This document shows, in pieces, positions 8,765 to 18,841 of a stretch of 64,000 bases of DNA (its first letter is position 1; each line of letters starts with the position of its first letter). The DNA is from Symbiodinium sp. CCMP2592 (lineage: Eukaryota; Sar; Dinophyceae; Suessiales; Symbiodiniaceae): positions 2,728,001-2,792,000 of the forward strand of contig CAJNDT010005913.1 of NCBI GenBank assembly GCA_905221615.1, written 5' to 3'. The translations under genes were made by a program, and so were the position numbers. The notes under the pieces are model-generated. The model worked only from the letters and a program-made list of their open reading frames with translations, ran no database searches and was not told where the DNA came from.

Positions 8765-11700
8765 TTATTCGTGCGCCGATGGGCTTTGAACAGTGGGGGC
8801 GGAGGAAGTCCCCAATGCCGCGATTTCAGGTGATTCGAGCGCCGGATTCTTGCGTGGGAGATCAAGACGGCCGGTCCAAAGCACACGGAATGTGTGGACG
8901 ATGTCGTCGAGGATCATCAGCAAGCAAGGGAGCAGCAGCAGGATGATAAAGGTCGCGCTGATGAGTCCGCACGCGATGGTGATCGCCATCGGTATGAGGA
9001 ACTGCGCCTGGAAGCTCTGCTCGAGCATCATCGGGAGCAATCCAAGCACTGTGGTGATCGTGGTGAGCATGATCGCACGGAAGCGTGCCTTTCCAGTCAA
9101 GTATCCAGCATCAAAGACGCTGAGCCCCTCGCGTCGTCTTGCATTGAAGAACTCCATGAAGATCAGCGAGTCATTCACAACGATCCCCGCGAGTGCGACG
9201 AAACCGATCATCGAGAGGAAGGTCAACGAATAGCCGAGGATGAGGTGTCCCCAGATCATACCGACGAGCGCAAACGGGATTGCGGTCATCACGATCAACG
9301 GCTGCGTGAAACTCCCGAACAACCACGCGAGGATGACATAGATCAATCCACTCGCGACAAGCATCCCGATCGGGAGCGAGGACATGGAGTCTTGGAAGTC
9401 TTTTTGCCGTCCTCGTTCGATCAGATCTACGCCGTGCATCGAAGCGAGTCGCTCAAGAATCAAGGGTTTGAGTTCTCCCGCGAGTTTATCGGGATTCCCG
9501 AGCGCTCGATCGACATCCGCTTGGATGGATACGGCTCGCTGTCGATCGATTCTACGGATCGTTGCGTAGGACTGAGACTCCTCGATGATCGCGACTTCTC
9601 CGAGTGGGACTGGAGTGCCTTGCGGAGTGAATACATACTGGCGCTCGATCGCGTTCATGGATCGGCGCGAAGACTCAGGGAGCGTCACGCGGACATCGAC
9701 ATCTTCGCGATCACCCGCGAAGGTGTACGCTTCAATCCCGAAGACCATCGCTTGGATCTGACGACCTAGGTCAGCACGCGTGAATCCCATCTCGCTGGCG
9801 CCGTCGCGGAGTGTGAATCGGACTTCTTGCAGTCCTCGATCGAGATCATCGGAGATGCCGTAGACCGCATCGAACTCGCTCATTGTGCGTTTGATCATCG
9901 CAACCGCTTCATCGAGCAGCTCAGGATGATCCGACGCAACGGTGTAGTTAAGATCGGTCCCTCCTGGACCTCCCGACATCCCGGCCATGCGGATGCTCTT
10001 CGCGTCTGGGATCGGACCAACAAGATCACGGATGCGTTCGATGAGAACGGATGAGCTGACATCGCGATCTTCGGCGGGATACAGCTCAAGGATCAACTGT
10101 CCGATGTGCGGCGCCGATGAATCGCCTCCAGCGCCCTCGAGATCACCAACAGCGCCTGCTTGCGCAAAGGTTGTCTGGATCTCAGGTTGATCCATGCACA
10201 CGGCTTCAAATCGACGCACGATCTCGTCTGTGCGCGTGACCGGCGTACCGATCGGCATCGCGATCGTGATGTTCACCGTCTCTGCATCGTCGTCCTCGAA
10301 GAAGATAAACGCGAGCCGACCCGATGCGACGAGTCCGACAGAAACCATAAAGACGCTGACAACGACAGAGAGCGCGATGTAGCGATAACGCATCACGAGG
10401 ATCAGGAGTTTCGCATACGCGGGAATGATCTTGCCGTTGATCAAACGATCGCGAGCCTGGTCATACTTGTCTTCAAACTTCTCGAATCGACCAACCTTGC
10501 GTCCCGCGGCGTGGCGCTTGTCGCTTCCTTTGAGCGATGATGCCATGTGCGATGGGAGAATGAACAACGATTCGATGAGCGACACACCGAGCGCACACCC
10601 CACGATGATCGGGAGCACTTTCATGAAATCCCCGATCTGACCATTGAGCAGCGCTAGTGGTAAGAATGCACAGATGGTGGTAAGCACCGTGGAGACTACG
10701 GGCCAGGAGACTTGCTCCGTGCCTTCGACCGCGGCTTGGTACGCGTTGAGTCCGGACTCGTGCTTGGTCGCGATGTTCTCCGCGACGACGATCGCATCGT
10801 CGACGAGAATACCGATGACGATGATGAGTCCGAACATCGAGAGCAGATTGAGCGAGACATCGACCCACGCCATGATCGCGAGTGTTCCAAAGAGCGAGAC
10901 GGCGAGTCCCATCGCGACCCAGAACGAGATGCGCCAGTTGAGCAGCAGCACGAGCGTGAGGAACACGAGTATTCCGCCGAAGAGCGCGTTGCGGAGCAGT
11001 AGATTGAGACGGCCTGAAACAAAGCGCGAAAGCTCAGTGGTCGTCATTAATGTGCCGGGAGGTGGAGCGATCGCGAACTTCTCAGCGCCAAGTTTGTGTG
11101 CTTGCAGACGCGTGGATGCTTCTGGTGGTCCGAGCTTCTCTTTCCATGTCAGATCAATCGGTTCGCCGTTGCGTCCGGCGATGTACGCCTTGACCAGTCC
11201 GGCGAGTTCGATGATGTCTTGTTTCCCAACGCGGAACACCGTGAGGTTTGCCGTGCGCTCACCTTCATAGCGAGAGGTCAGGTCGATATCGACAAAGCCA
11301 TCGGTGACTTTTGCAACATCTTTGACGCGGATGACCCCTCCGCTCTCGTCGGCTTTGAGGACGATGTCGAGGATCTCGTCTCCGCGTTCTTCGACACCTA
11401 CGGATCGGACTGAAATCGTTGATGTGTTGGTGCGGACCGAACCGCCTGGGAGTTCGATCATCGCGTTGCGAATTTTGTCGCCGACCATTGGGAGACTCAA
11501 TCCATGCTCGATCGCACGCGCCGGATCAACCTCAACGAGGATCTCGTCAGTCCGAATCCCTCCGGTTGTGATGTCGGTGATCCCTTCGAGAGAGAGCAGG
11601 TCGTCACGCGTCTCATTAATGAAGTCTTTCATAGTGCGTTCATCGGCGCTGCCGTAGAGCGCGACCACGATCGCGGGGAGTTTGGGTTCGATCTTGTCCA

Positions 11701-12079
11701 CGATGATGTTGTCGACATCGTCAGGGAGGTCTTGGAGCGCATCGATCTCGCGTTTGACATCAGTGACCGCTTGATCGATGTTTGTGCCTTCTTCGAACTC
11801 GACCTGCAGCGATGCCGCGCCCTCGGAGATCGTGGTGACGATCTCTTTCACACCTGTCAGGTCCGCAACCGAGTCCTCGATTTTCACACCGAGTGAGTCT
11901 TCGATCTCCTCCGGAGCTGCTCCTGGATACGGCGCGACAATCGACACAACCCTCGGCTCAACATAGGGGAAAAACTCGCGGCGAAGGGTCGTCCCGAAAA
12001 TCAAACCCGCGCCGATGAGCGCGAACATCACAAGGTTCGCGACCACATGCTTACGGACACCGAAGCGTGCGAGACTCAT
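8765..12079 (-). CDS. RND efflux transporter, AcrB/HAE1-type permease
   Basis: A 1104-residue inner-membrane pump with the duplicated RND plan: a first TM helix (VANLVMFALIGAGLIFG), a large periplasmic porter domain, helices 2-6, a second porter domain and helices 8-12. The proton-relay aspartates in TM4 are present in IVIGILVDDAIVVAEN. The second half repeats this as GFVALAGIVVNDSLIFMEF. Such pumps work with a membrane-fusion protein (the overlapping upstream gene) and an outer-membrane TolC-type channel, which is not in the window. Its ATG overlaps the MFP stop (ATGA). The length is slightly above the ~1040 residues usual for AcrB. The substrate may be hydrophobic compounds or metals; the sequence does not say which. 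Confidence 0.93.
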   Translation of the reverse strand: MSLARFGVRKHVVANLVMFALIGAGLIFGTTLRREFFPYVEPRVVSIVAPYPGAAPEEIEDSLGVKIEDSVADLTGVKEIVTTISEGAASLQVEFEEGTNIDQAVTDVKREIDALQDLPDDVDNIIVDKIEPKLPAIVVALYGSADERTMKDFINETRDDLLSLEGITDITTGGIRTDEILVEVDPARAIEHGLSLPMVGDKIRNAMIELPGGSVRTNTSTISVRSVGVEERGDEILDIVLKADESGGVIRVKDVAKVTDGFVDIDLTSRYEGERTANLTVFRVGKQDIIELAGLVKAYIAGRNGEPIDLTWKEKLGPPEASTRLQAHKLGAEKFAIAPPPGTLMTTTELSRFVSGRLNLLLRNALFGGILVFLTLVLLLNWRISFWVAMGLAVSLFGTLAIMAWVDVSLNLLSMFGLIIVIGILVDDAIVVAENIATKHESGLNAYQAAVEGTEQVSWPVVSTVLTTICAFLPLALLNGQIGDFMKVLPIIVGCALGVSLIESLFILPSHMASSLKGSDKRHAAGRKVGRFEKFEDKYDQARDRLINGKIIPAYAKLLILVMRYRYIALSVVVSVFMVSVGLVASGRLAFIFFEDDDAETVNITIAMPIGTPVTRTDEIVRRFEAVCMDQPEIQTTFAQAGAVGDLEGAGGDSSAPHIGQLILELYPAEDRDVSSSVLIERIRDLVGPIPDAKSIRMAGMSGGPGGTDLNYTVASDHPELLDEAVAMIKRTMSEFDAVYGISDDLDRGLQEVRFTLRDGASEMGFTRADLGRQIQAMVFGIEAYTFAGDREDVDVRVTLPESSRRSMNAIERQYVFTPQGTPVPLGEVAIIEESQSYATIRRIDRQRAVSIQADVDRALGNPDKLAGELKPLILERLASMHGVDLIERGRQKDFQDSMSSLPIGMLVASGLIYVILAWLFGSFTQPLIVMTAIPFALVGMIWGHLILGYSLTFLSMIGFVALAGIVVNDSLIFMEFFNARRREGLSVFDAGYLTGKARFRAIMLTTITTVLGLLPMMLEQSFQAQFLIPMAITIACGLISATFIILLLLPCLLMILDDIVHTFRVLWTGRLDLPRKNPALESPEIAALGTSSAPTVQSPSAHE

Positions 12080-13509
12080 GGCAGATCCTCGTTTGTTGTC
12101 CGGCTCGCGGTTTCAGAAGCAGGATCCAGCAGATCAACGATCATTCCCTGACTGAGCTGATCCAGCAGTGAGACGACCACGCGTTGTCCCGATTCGAGTC
12201 CTGATGCGATGACTGTCCATTGGTCCTCGTTGGGATCGAGCGATTCAATCTTGCCGTCGATGGAGTAGTCGATCGTGATCGGGATGACCTCGATGCGTGC
12301 TTCGAGCTCATTCTCTGTGGACTGTGCGATCAGCAAACGCCCGTTCTGGATCGCTCGTCGAGGTACGACAAATCGTGGACGATCATCCGGCGTGCTCACG
12401 CGCGCGAGAATGAATCGTCCAGGATTCAGCTTGTCCTGATCCAGAGGGTTCTGCTCAACCTCGACATAGATAGTCACTGTCCGGCTCGTCGCATCCGCTT
12501 CTGGAGCGATTCGGGTGATGGTGCCTTCTGTGTCCGCTGGACCTGTGGGTTCACCTTCCCAGAGCTGGACTGTCTGACCAAGCTGGAGCCAGTTGATGGC
12601 GCTCGCAGGGAGCTTGACAGGGATTTCTAGATGCGCCAGATCGACAACCCTCGCGACGGGTGTTCCGAGCGCAACCCAATCGCCCTTGCGATAGTTCACG
12701 CTCTGGATAACCCCTGCGACTGGAGAGCGGATCACGGATCGTTGCAGATTCTCTTGCGCTGTCGCGGCGTTGGACTTCTGAGCCGCGAGCTGTGCAGCGA
12801 GTTGAGCACGACGCGACGGGATCATTTCGAGTTTTTCACGCAGCGATTCAACCTCGCGTTGTACACGGCGCAGCGATGCGGTTTTCGTATCCAGCTCTCC
12901 GGCGCTTCCCGCGCCCGCTTCGATTGCTTGGCGCGTTCGTTCCAGATCGCGCTGTGCGGCATCGATCTCGTCGTTCGCGAGCTCGATCTGTGTCCCTACG
13001 CGTTCGGACTCGACATTGAGTCCCGCGATCTGTGCTTCGATCGCAGCGGCGGCTTGATTCGCAGCGTCGAGTGCATTTGCATAATCACTCGAATCCAGAC
13101 GGAGCAGCACAGTCCCGACCTGAACTTGTACTCCCGGCTCGATCATCTCGGGGCGCTCGAGCACGCGTCCACCAACTTCAGCGACGACATCCGCGTCGTT
13201 CATCGAACGCGCGGTGCCGTATCCGTCCCATGTCCGATCAACATGCAAGCGTTGCGCTTCGATCGTATGGACCTGGATCGTGGGTCGGCGTTCTCCACTG
13301 TGTGCAGGCTGGACTTTGCTTGCAACGAGCAGTCTTACAATCCCTAACGTGGCGGCCAAAATCACGATGATCGCAATGGCGCGGAACAGCAGAGACGCGA
13401 CGCTGAGCATGCCGCTGCTCTTCTTTGGTGTGCTCTGCTCATCAGTAGGGGATCCAGACGAGTCTGAATGATCGTTGGGATTCGTGGCGTTGGGGGTGGT
13501 GGACTGCAC
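12076..13509 (-). CDS. RND periplasmic adaptor (membrane-fusion protein, HlyD/AcrA family)
   Basis: 477 residues. After a Ser/Pro-rich cytoplasmic tail there is one membrane anchor (residues ~42-65, FRAIAIIVILAATLGIVRLL). The mature part shows the usual order: half lipoyl/barrel-sandwich strands (DADVVAEVGGRVLE), a long coiled-coil hairpin (~155-250, rich in Gln/Ala/Glu heptads), and the second half of the lipoyl domain (VIRSPVAGVIQSVNYRKGDW). Beta-barrel and membrane-proximal domains follow. The GTG start at 13509 is chosen because GGAG lies seven bases upstream. It is the first gene of the MFP-RND-ABC-zinc finger operon and links the pump to an outer-membrane channel. The native anchor (not a lipobox) distinguishes it from AcrA. 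Confidence 0.92.
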   Translation of the reverse strand: MQSTTPNATNPNDHSDSSGSPTDEQSTPKKSSGMLSVASLLFRAIAIIVILAATLGIVRLLVASKVQPAHSGERRPTIQVHTIEAQRLHVDRTWDGYGTARSMNDADVVAEVGGRVLERPEMIEPGVQVQVGTVLLRLDSSDYANALDAANQAAAAIEAQIAGLNVESERVGTQIELANDEIDAAQRDLERTRQAIEAGAGSAGELDTKTASLRRVQREVESLREKLEMIPSRRAQLAAQLAAQKSNAATAQENLQRSVIRSPVAGVIQSVNYRKGDWVALGTPVARVVDLAHLEIPVKLPASAINWLQLGQTVQLWEGEPTGPADTEGTITRIAPEADATSRTVTIYVEVEQNPLDQDKLNPGRFILARVSTPDDRPRFVVPRRAIQNGRLLIAQSTENELEARIEVIPITIDYSIDGKIESLDPNEDQWTVIASGLESGQRVVVSLLDQLSQGMIVDLLDPASETASRTTNEDLP

Positions 13510-13611
13510 GCATGGTCTCCATTCCAGGCCGCGAAGCCCGGCTCGCGTTGATCGATCTGAAGAACCCGCGGCGCGGATTCTGGATGCACCGTCTGGATGG
13601 TAGGCGGAAGC

Positions 13612-15165
13612 TTACTGATCGATCAGATTGGGAGTGTTTGATTGGGGATCAATTGGCGCTGATTTCACCGATTCCAGTCCTAATAAACGCGGCGCGAGTC
13701 CCCAAACCATCAGTGTGATGATGATCACGCAGATGATATTGAGTCCGAATCCAGCCAATGCCATCTGTTTGATGCTGATGCGTCCAGAAGCGAACACGAT
13801 CGCATTTGGTGGTGTCGCGACAGGGAGCATGAACGCACACGAAGCAGAAACGGCGGCACCGATGACGAGCAAGGTCGGATCAATCCCCATGCCTTCACCA
13901 ACCGCCGCGAGGACAGGGAGCATTGTGCTCGTGGTCGCTGTGTTGGATGTAATTTCAGTGAGGAACACAATGAGTGCTGTGACCCCACCAAGCAATGGGA
14001 TCTCTCCAGGATTTCCGAAGCTCGCGATCTGTTGACCGATCCATGTGTCGAGTCCAGTGTTGGTGACTCCCTTTGCGAGCGCGAGTCCGCCTCCAAACAA
14101 AATGAGCACTCCCCAAGGGATCGATTCGGCGTGTTTCCAAGACAAGACACGCGTCTGGCGCGAGCGATCGGTCGGGACGATGAACATCAAAAGCGCCCCT
14201 CCAATCGCAATCGTCGCGTCGTCGATTGTGGGGAAGTTTGGATAGGCGCCTTCTTGGAGCCATGACTCGATCCAGCCGTGCGTGATCCATAAGAATGCGG
14301 TGAGTCCGAAGATGAGCACGGACAGGATCTCGGCGCTGCTCATTGGTCCCAGCGCATCGAGTCGCTCGCGGATGTACTTGCGTCCGCCTGGGATTTCCGC
14401 GATGCGCACAGGCATCGCGAGAAATACCAGGTACGCCCAACTCACTGGGAGCATCACAACAGTGAGCGGGATCCCGAGCGCGAGCCAGCGCGCGTAGGTC
14501 ATCTCGATCTTGAGCTCTTGTGTCATGAATCCCGCAAGAAATCCATTGGGAGGCGTGCCGGTGATGGTCGCAATGCCTCCGATCGAAGCGCCGTACGCAA
14601 GCGCCAGCAGCAGACAAACATTGAAACGCTTGGCGCTGACAGATTCATAATCATCTCCCGCGGCGAGCACCCCGATCGACAGCACGATCGGGAGCATCAT
14701 CATCGCGGTCGCTGTGTTTGACACAAACCCACTGAGCACTGCGGACGCGAGCATGACGCCCGCGATGATCTGTCTTGGTCCAGTGCCGACGACCATGATG
14801 ATGATTAACGCGAGTCTTTTGTGGGCACCCCAGCGTTCGAGCCCTTTGCCGAGCATTAAGCCGCCCATGAAGAGAAAGATCAGTTTGTGTCCGTAGCGAA
14901 CAGTGGTGTCCCCGACAGGAAGGATACCCAGCAGTGGGAACCCAACGATCGGGATCAACGCGGTCGCCGCGAGCGGGATCGCTTCGCTGACCCACCATGC
15001 CGCCATGAGCACAGCGAGTCCCGCGAGTCGGCGTGCTGGTTCATCGAGACTCGGCGCGTCTTTCAGGAGGACATACACACCGATCGCAAGCAATGGTCCC
15101 AGCACGAGTCCGATGTCGTGAGACTTCGAGGGTGGGCGTGTCACATTGCGTGTGTCTTCGTTCAT
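13612..15165 (-). CDS. DASS/SLC13-family sodium:anion symporter
   Basis: A 517-residue transporter with about 11-12 membrane helices and the two Ser-Asn-Thr sodium/substrate motifs of the divalent-anion:sodium symporter family: FVSNTATAMMMLP in the first half and TSNTATTSTMLPVLAA in the second. Members (VcINDY, NaDC) import di- and tricarboxylates such as succinate or malate, or sulfate. The ATATG-adjacent GGAGG four bases before the ATG supports the start. It lies between the PA14-repeat gene upstream (60 bp) and the MFP gene downstream (102 bp) on the same strand. Dicarboxylate is the likelier substrate class, but this is not proven by the sequence. Confidence 0.9.
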   Translation of the reverse strand: MNEDTRNVTRPPSKSHDIGLVLGPLLAIGVYVLLKDAPSLDEPARRLAGLAVLMAAWWVSEAIPLAATALIPIVGFPLLGILPVGDTTVRYGHKLIFLFMGGLMLGKGLERWGAHKRLALIIIMVVGTGPRQIIAGVMLASAVLSGFVSNTATAMMMLPIVLSIGVLAAGDDYESVSAKRFNVCLLLALAYGASIGGIATITGTPPNGFLAGFMTQELKIEMTYARWLALGIPLTVVMLPVSWAYLVFLAMPVRIAEIPGGRKYIRERLDALGPMSSAEILSVLIFGLTAFLWITHGWIESWLQEGAYPNFPTIDDATIAIGGALLMFIVPTDRSRQTRVLSWKHAESIPWGVLILFGGGLALAKGVTNTGLDTWIGQQIASFGNPGEIPLLGGVTALIVFLTEITSNTATTSTMLPVLAAVGEGMGIDPTLLVIGAAVSASCAFMLPVATPPNAIVFASGRISIKQMALAGFGLNIICVIIITLMVWGLAPRLLGLESVKSAPIDPQSNTPNLIDQ

Positions 15166-15223
15166 TAAACCTCCAGCAGAGGTCCAATGGTATCACAGCT
15201 GAATCGGGCGTTGTTGTCAAAAA

Positions 15224-18200
15224 CTACTCGCCGCTCATTGTCCTGTGTCCCGAGATTTCTCTCCACTGGATAACTCGCACGCGTTCATTGCGTGGGACGA
15301 AAGCACTCGCCGGGATGATCTGCTCGAACTGATCTCCTGGACCTTGCCACGACAGGAAGAGTCCCGCATCGGACCAGCCTTCCATGTACTGGACTTCCAG
15401 TTGGTGTTCACCCGCGGCGAGATCGATGGTTCCTGTACGCCAGCGATACGAGTGACTGCTGCTGTCCTCAACAACCGGTGAGCCGTCGATCAGCAAGCGT
15501 GCATATTGATCAGATCCCAGACCGAAGGTCCACGCGCCGGAGCGTGGGACTTCGAGCGTTCCTGTGACGACGAGGCCGAAGTAGTCACTCCCGATGCTCT
15601 CTTCCCAGGAGCTGCGTGTGATGTTCCAGCTCACGCGCGGTTCGGTTGTGGTTTTCGTCGGCGCCAACTCGCTGAGTGTATCGAGCGATACGCCGCGTGT
15701 GCTGTTGTACCACTTCGCCGTGAGTGCGGCTTCGCCTGTCTCGTAGGGAGGTTCAGGGTCCATGACATTGAACGCGCTCGCTGGGATGATCTCTTCATAG
15801 GGAGCATCCGGCGCTTTCCATGTCACATTGAGTCCCGCATCGGACCATCCCTCCCAGTAGCGGATCTCGAACTTGTGATTTCCCGCCGCGAGGTCCACAA
15901 GACCACTACGCCAGCGATACGAGTGTCCCGTCATGTCTACAACCACCGGCTCATCATTGATCAGCAGGATCGCGCTTTGATCAGATCCGAGGTTGAAAGT
16001 CCAAGTCCCCGATTCGGGAACGCTCAACTCACTGATGAGCCGAACACCAAAGTAATCCGTTGGTCCATCGACATAGAACGCATCTCGCGTGATGGGCCAT
16101 GCAACATTGTCCACGATCGAGGTGGTGGAGTGCTCAGCGTAATCAATCTGCCCCGCGTTGGATGCGTGCCTTGCGTTGCTCGTCCAATATGCACGCAGAC
16201 CCCCTCCCGGCTCGGATGGAGTTTCCGACTCGCGCAACGAGAACGCTGTGCGAGGCACAATGATCTCCGTCGGGACTGTCGGACCTTTCCATGCAAGATG
16301 CAATCCCGCATCAGACCATCCCTCCCAGTAGCGGATCTCGATATCGTGCTTGCCTTCGCTCAAGGAAACTGTCCCAGTGCGCCAGCGATAGGAATGACCA
16401 GTGATGTCGACAACTACAGGCTCGTCATTGATCAGCAGCACGGCACTCTGATCCGATCCGAGTGAGAATGTCCAATCGCCGCTCGCGGGAACATCGATCT
16501 GTCCGAGGATTCTTGTGCCAAATCGATCGACCGGCGTGTCGTCATCGAAGGAGTCACGCGTGATGCGCCAAGCAATGTTCGGAACTGTCGTCGCGTGATT
16601 GTGATCGGAGAAGTCGATCTGTCCCGCATTGGACGCGTGACGCGCGTTGGTGGTCCAGTACGCTCGCAGACCTCCTCCTCCGGAGTCGTAAGGGGTCTCG
16701 CTCGTCGGATGCGAGAACGCGCTCGGCGGGATCACACGCTCCACACCATTTGGAGGTGTCCAGGACACCACCAATCCAGCATCAGACCATCCTTCCCAGT
16801 AGCGCACCTCGAACTCATGGAGTCCAGCGCTGAGCTCAATCTGTCCACTGCGCCAACGGAACGAATGTCCAGTGTCATCGTTGACCACGAGTTGCCCGTT
16901 GATGTACAGCTGTGCGGATTGATCGGATCCGAGTCCGAATGTCCATAGTCCATCACTTGGGATGTTGATCAGTCCCACGGCACGCAGACCGAATCGATCG
17001 GTCGATACGCCCCCTTCTGAGGTTGAGCTACCAGAGTTGTTGATGATCGTCGTGCCTTCAAACGCGCCGCGAGTAATTTCCCACGCTATATTCGATTCGT
17101 AGGTCATGCGATCGTAGTTTTGCCAATCGATGTGACCCACGCGCTCCGCGTGTCTCGCGTTGTCCACCCAGTACACGCGGAGTCCGCTTCCTCCAGTCCC
17201 GAGTTGCTCCTCGTCTTCGTCTGGAGAGAGTGCGGATGATGGAATGACTTGCTCAAACGCATCTCCCGGTCCTTTCCAAGTGGTCACGAGTCCCGCATCG
17301 GACCATCCTTCCCAGTACTGGATCTCGATGTCGTGCTCTCCTGCTGTGAGCGAGCGAGATCCGTAGCGCCATCGGAAGGAGTGTCCTGTGGTGTCGTCAA
17401 CGATCGGAGTACCGTCGATATAGATGCGTGCGGATTGATCGGATCCCAGTCCGAAGGTCCAGGTACCAGATCGTGGGATGTTGATCTTGCCAACAAAGCG
17501 ATTCGCAAAGCGATCGCTCGGTCCTCCTGTGAAGAACGAGCCGCGTGTGATCGGGTAGTAGATATTCTGGACGGTCTCTATCGAGTCGTGGTCGGCCCAA
17601 TGGATCTGACCAACATTGCTCGCATGTCGCGCGTTGTCATAGCGATACGCGTGGAGACCACCCCCTGAGGTCGGATTGGGAGCACCGCTGCCTGGTCGGA
17701 ACGCGCTGGATGGGATGATCTGCGCGTACGGATCGCTTGGACCTTTCCACGCGACATGGAGCGCTGCGTCGGACCATCCTTCCCAGTAGCGGATCTCGAT
17801 GGTGTGATCACCCTCGCTCAGATCGATGGTCCCGCTGCGCCAGCGGAATGAGTGTCCTGTTGGATCCGCGACGACCAGATTGCCGTCGATGAAGAGCAGC
17901 GCGGATTGGTCACTCCCAAGACCAAATGTCCAAGTCCCGGCTTCAGGGACATCGATGATCCCGATGAATCGTGCCGCGAAGTAATCTGTTGGTCCACCGA
18001 GCTCAAAGCTACCTCGTGTTTTGCGATAGCTCGGACGCTGGACAGTTTCGATGCGCGTCGCGTTGGACCAATCGATCTGTCCGACATTACTCGCATGCCG
18101 CACGCTGTGGAACCAGTAGGCCCATAGCCCATCCCCGCCGGGGTCGTAGATCGGTTCTTCTACTGGTGAAGAAAACGCAGAAGCCGGGACGACTACTTCC

Positions 18201-18712
18201 ACGCTCATCCCAGGACCAAACCATTTGAGAATAAGTCCGGCGTCGGACCACCCTTCCCAGTACAAGACCTCGATGTCATGAAGACCAGCGGTGAGTGTTG
18301 TGATGGCGCTGCGCGCTCGATACGAGTGTCCTGTTGCGTCCACAATCAATGGCTCGCCATCAATGAGCAGCACAGCACTCTGGTCGCTCTCAAGCTTGAA
18401 GGTCCAGCTGCCATCAGTGGGGATATCGATTTGTCCGACAAGCCGAACAGCGAAGTAGTCTTCAGGGCCGCCAATAAAGAACGGATCACGCGAGCGTTCG
18501 AAGTTGATCTGATCGACTTGTGTGACCTCGTCGTACTGTTCCCAGTCGACACGACCGATCTGGTCTGCCGTGCGTGCGTTGGTGTTCCAGTACGCGCGGA
18601 GTCCGGGTGTTGAATCGTCGTTCTCGAATGCGAATGCGGAAGCATCGCATACACAGAACGCAATCATCGCTGTGAGCATATGGAGCAGTCTTTTGCCGAG
18701 TAGAAGACTCAT
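15224..18712 (-). CDS. giant secreted protein with seven tandem PA14 domains
   Basis: A 1162-residue exported protein. I start it at the internal ATG 18712 because it opens a signal peptide (MSLLLGKRLLHMLTAMIAFC, cleavage near ASAFAF); the frame continues to 18790 without a leader. From residue ~37 seven PA14 domains of about 155-165 residues follow. Six begin with a GLxAYW-like line, and all carry TFxLxSDQ, GHSxRWR-like and (Y/W)xEGWSDAGL motifs. PA14 beta-barrels usually bind carbohydrate; in other contexts they sit on glycosidases and adhesins. No catalytic domain is present. The protein ends in a short tail, RVIQWREIS, also found on the neighbouring secreted protein. It is probably a surface or extracellular glycan-binding protein. 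The order with the LamG gene suggests a shared role. Confidence 0.88.
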   Translation of the reverse strand: MSLLLGKRLLHMLTAMIAFCVCDASAFAFENDDSTPGLRAYWNTNARTADQIGRVDWEQYDEVTQVDQINFERSRDPFFIGGPEDYFAVRLVGQIDIPTDGSWTFKLESDQSAVLLIDGEPLIVDATGHSYRARSAITTLTAGLHDIEVLYWEGWSDAGLILKWFGPGMSVEVVVPASAFSSPVEEPIYDPGGDGLWAYWFHSVRHASNVGQIDWSNATRIETVQRPSYRKTRGSFELGGPTDYFAARFIGIIDVPEAGTWTFGLGSDQSALLFIDGNLVVADPTGHSFRWRSGTIDLSEGDHTIEIRYWEGWSDAALHVAWKGPSDPYAQIIPSSAFRPGSGAPNPTSGGGLHAYRYDNARHASNVGQIHWADHDSIETVQNIYYPITRGSFFTGGPSDRFANRFVGKINIPRSGTWTFGLGSDQSARIYIDGTPIVDDTTGHSFRWRYGSRSLTAGEHDIEIQYWEGWSDAGLVTTWKGPGDAFEQVIPSSALSPDEDEEQLGTGGSGLRVYWVDNARHAERVGHIDWQNYDRMTYESNIAWEITRGAFEGTTIINNSGSSTSEGGVSTDRFGLRAVGLINIPSDGLWTFGLGSDQSAQLYINGQLVVNDDTGHSFRWRSGQIELSAGLHEFEVRYWEGWSDAGLVVSWTPPNGVERVIPPSAFSHPTSETPYDSGGGGLRAYWTTNARHASNAGQIDFSDHNHATTVPNIAWRITRDSFDDDTPVDRFGTRILGQIDVPASGDWTFSLGSDQSAVLLINDEPVVVDITGHSYRWRTGTVSLSEGKHDIEIRYWEGWSDAGLHLAWKGPTVPTEIIVPRTAFSLRESETPSEPGGGLRAYWTSNARHASNAGQIDYAEHSTTSIVDNVAWPITRDAFYVDGPTDYFGVRLISELSVPESGTWTFNLGSDQSAILLINDEPVVVDMTGHSYRWRSGLVDLAAGNHKFEIRYWEGWSDAGLNVTWKAPDAPYEEIIPASAFNVMDPEPPYETGEAALTAKWYNSTRGVSLDTLSELAPTKTTTEPRVSWNITRSSWEESIGSDYFGLVVTGTLEVPRSGAWTFGLGSDQYARLLIDGSPVVEDSSSHSYRWRTGTIDLAAGEHQLEVQYMEGWSDAGLFLSWQGPGDQFEQIIPASAFVPRNERVRVIQWREISGHRTMSGE
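15290..18604 (-). repeat. seven in-frame tandem repeats of ~490 bp encoding PA14 domains
   Basis: Each unit encodes one PA14 domain. The first six keep the leading line GLxAYW..ARxA; units 5 and 6 are most alike (GLRAYWTTNARHASNAGQID versus GLRAYWTSNARHASNAGQID). The seventh is the most divergent at its start. The graded similarity implies stepwise duplication within the gene. Unit limits are approximate. Confidence 0.8.
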
Positions 18713-18841
18713 AGATCCTGTATCGGACACATGGAATGGGGGATAGTGCCTAGTCCACAGAGCAGAAGATTCGCAGATTCGAGAGCTCATGAAAGCTCTC
18801 TATGTATGGATTACGAGGGTCCGATAGAGAGTGCCGTCCAA

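Noticed and set aside
15506..16465. 320-codon plus-strand ORF
   Set aside because: Antisense shadow of the PA14-repeat gene; it only mirrors the repeats.
15290..18604. CRISPR-like or satellite repeat array
   Set aside because: The period is ~490 bp, in frame, and encodes PA14 domains; there are no short repeats with spacers.
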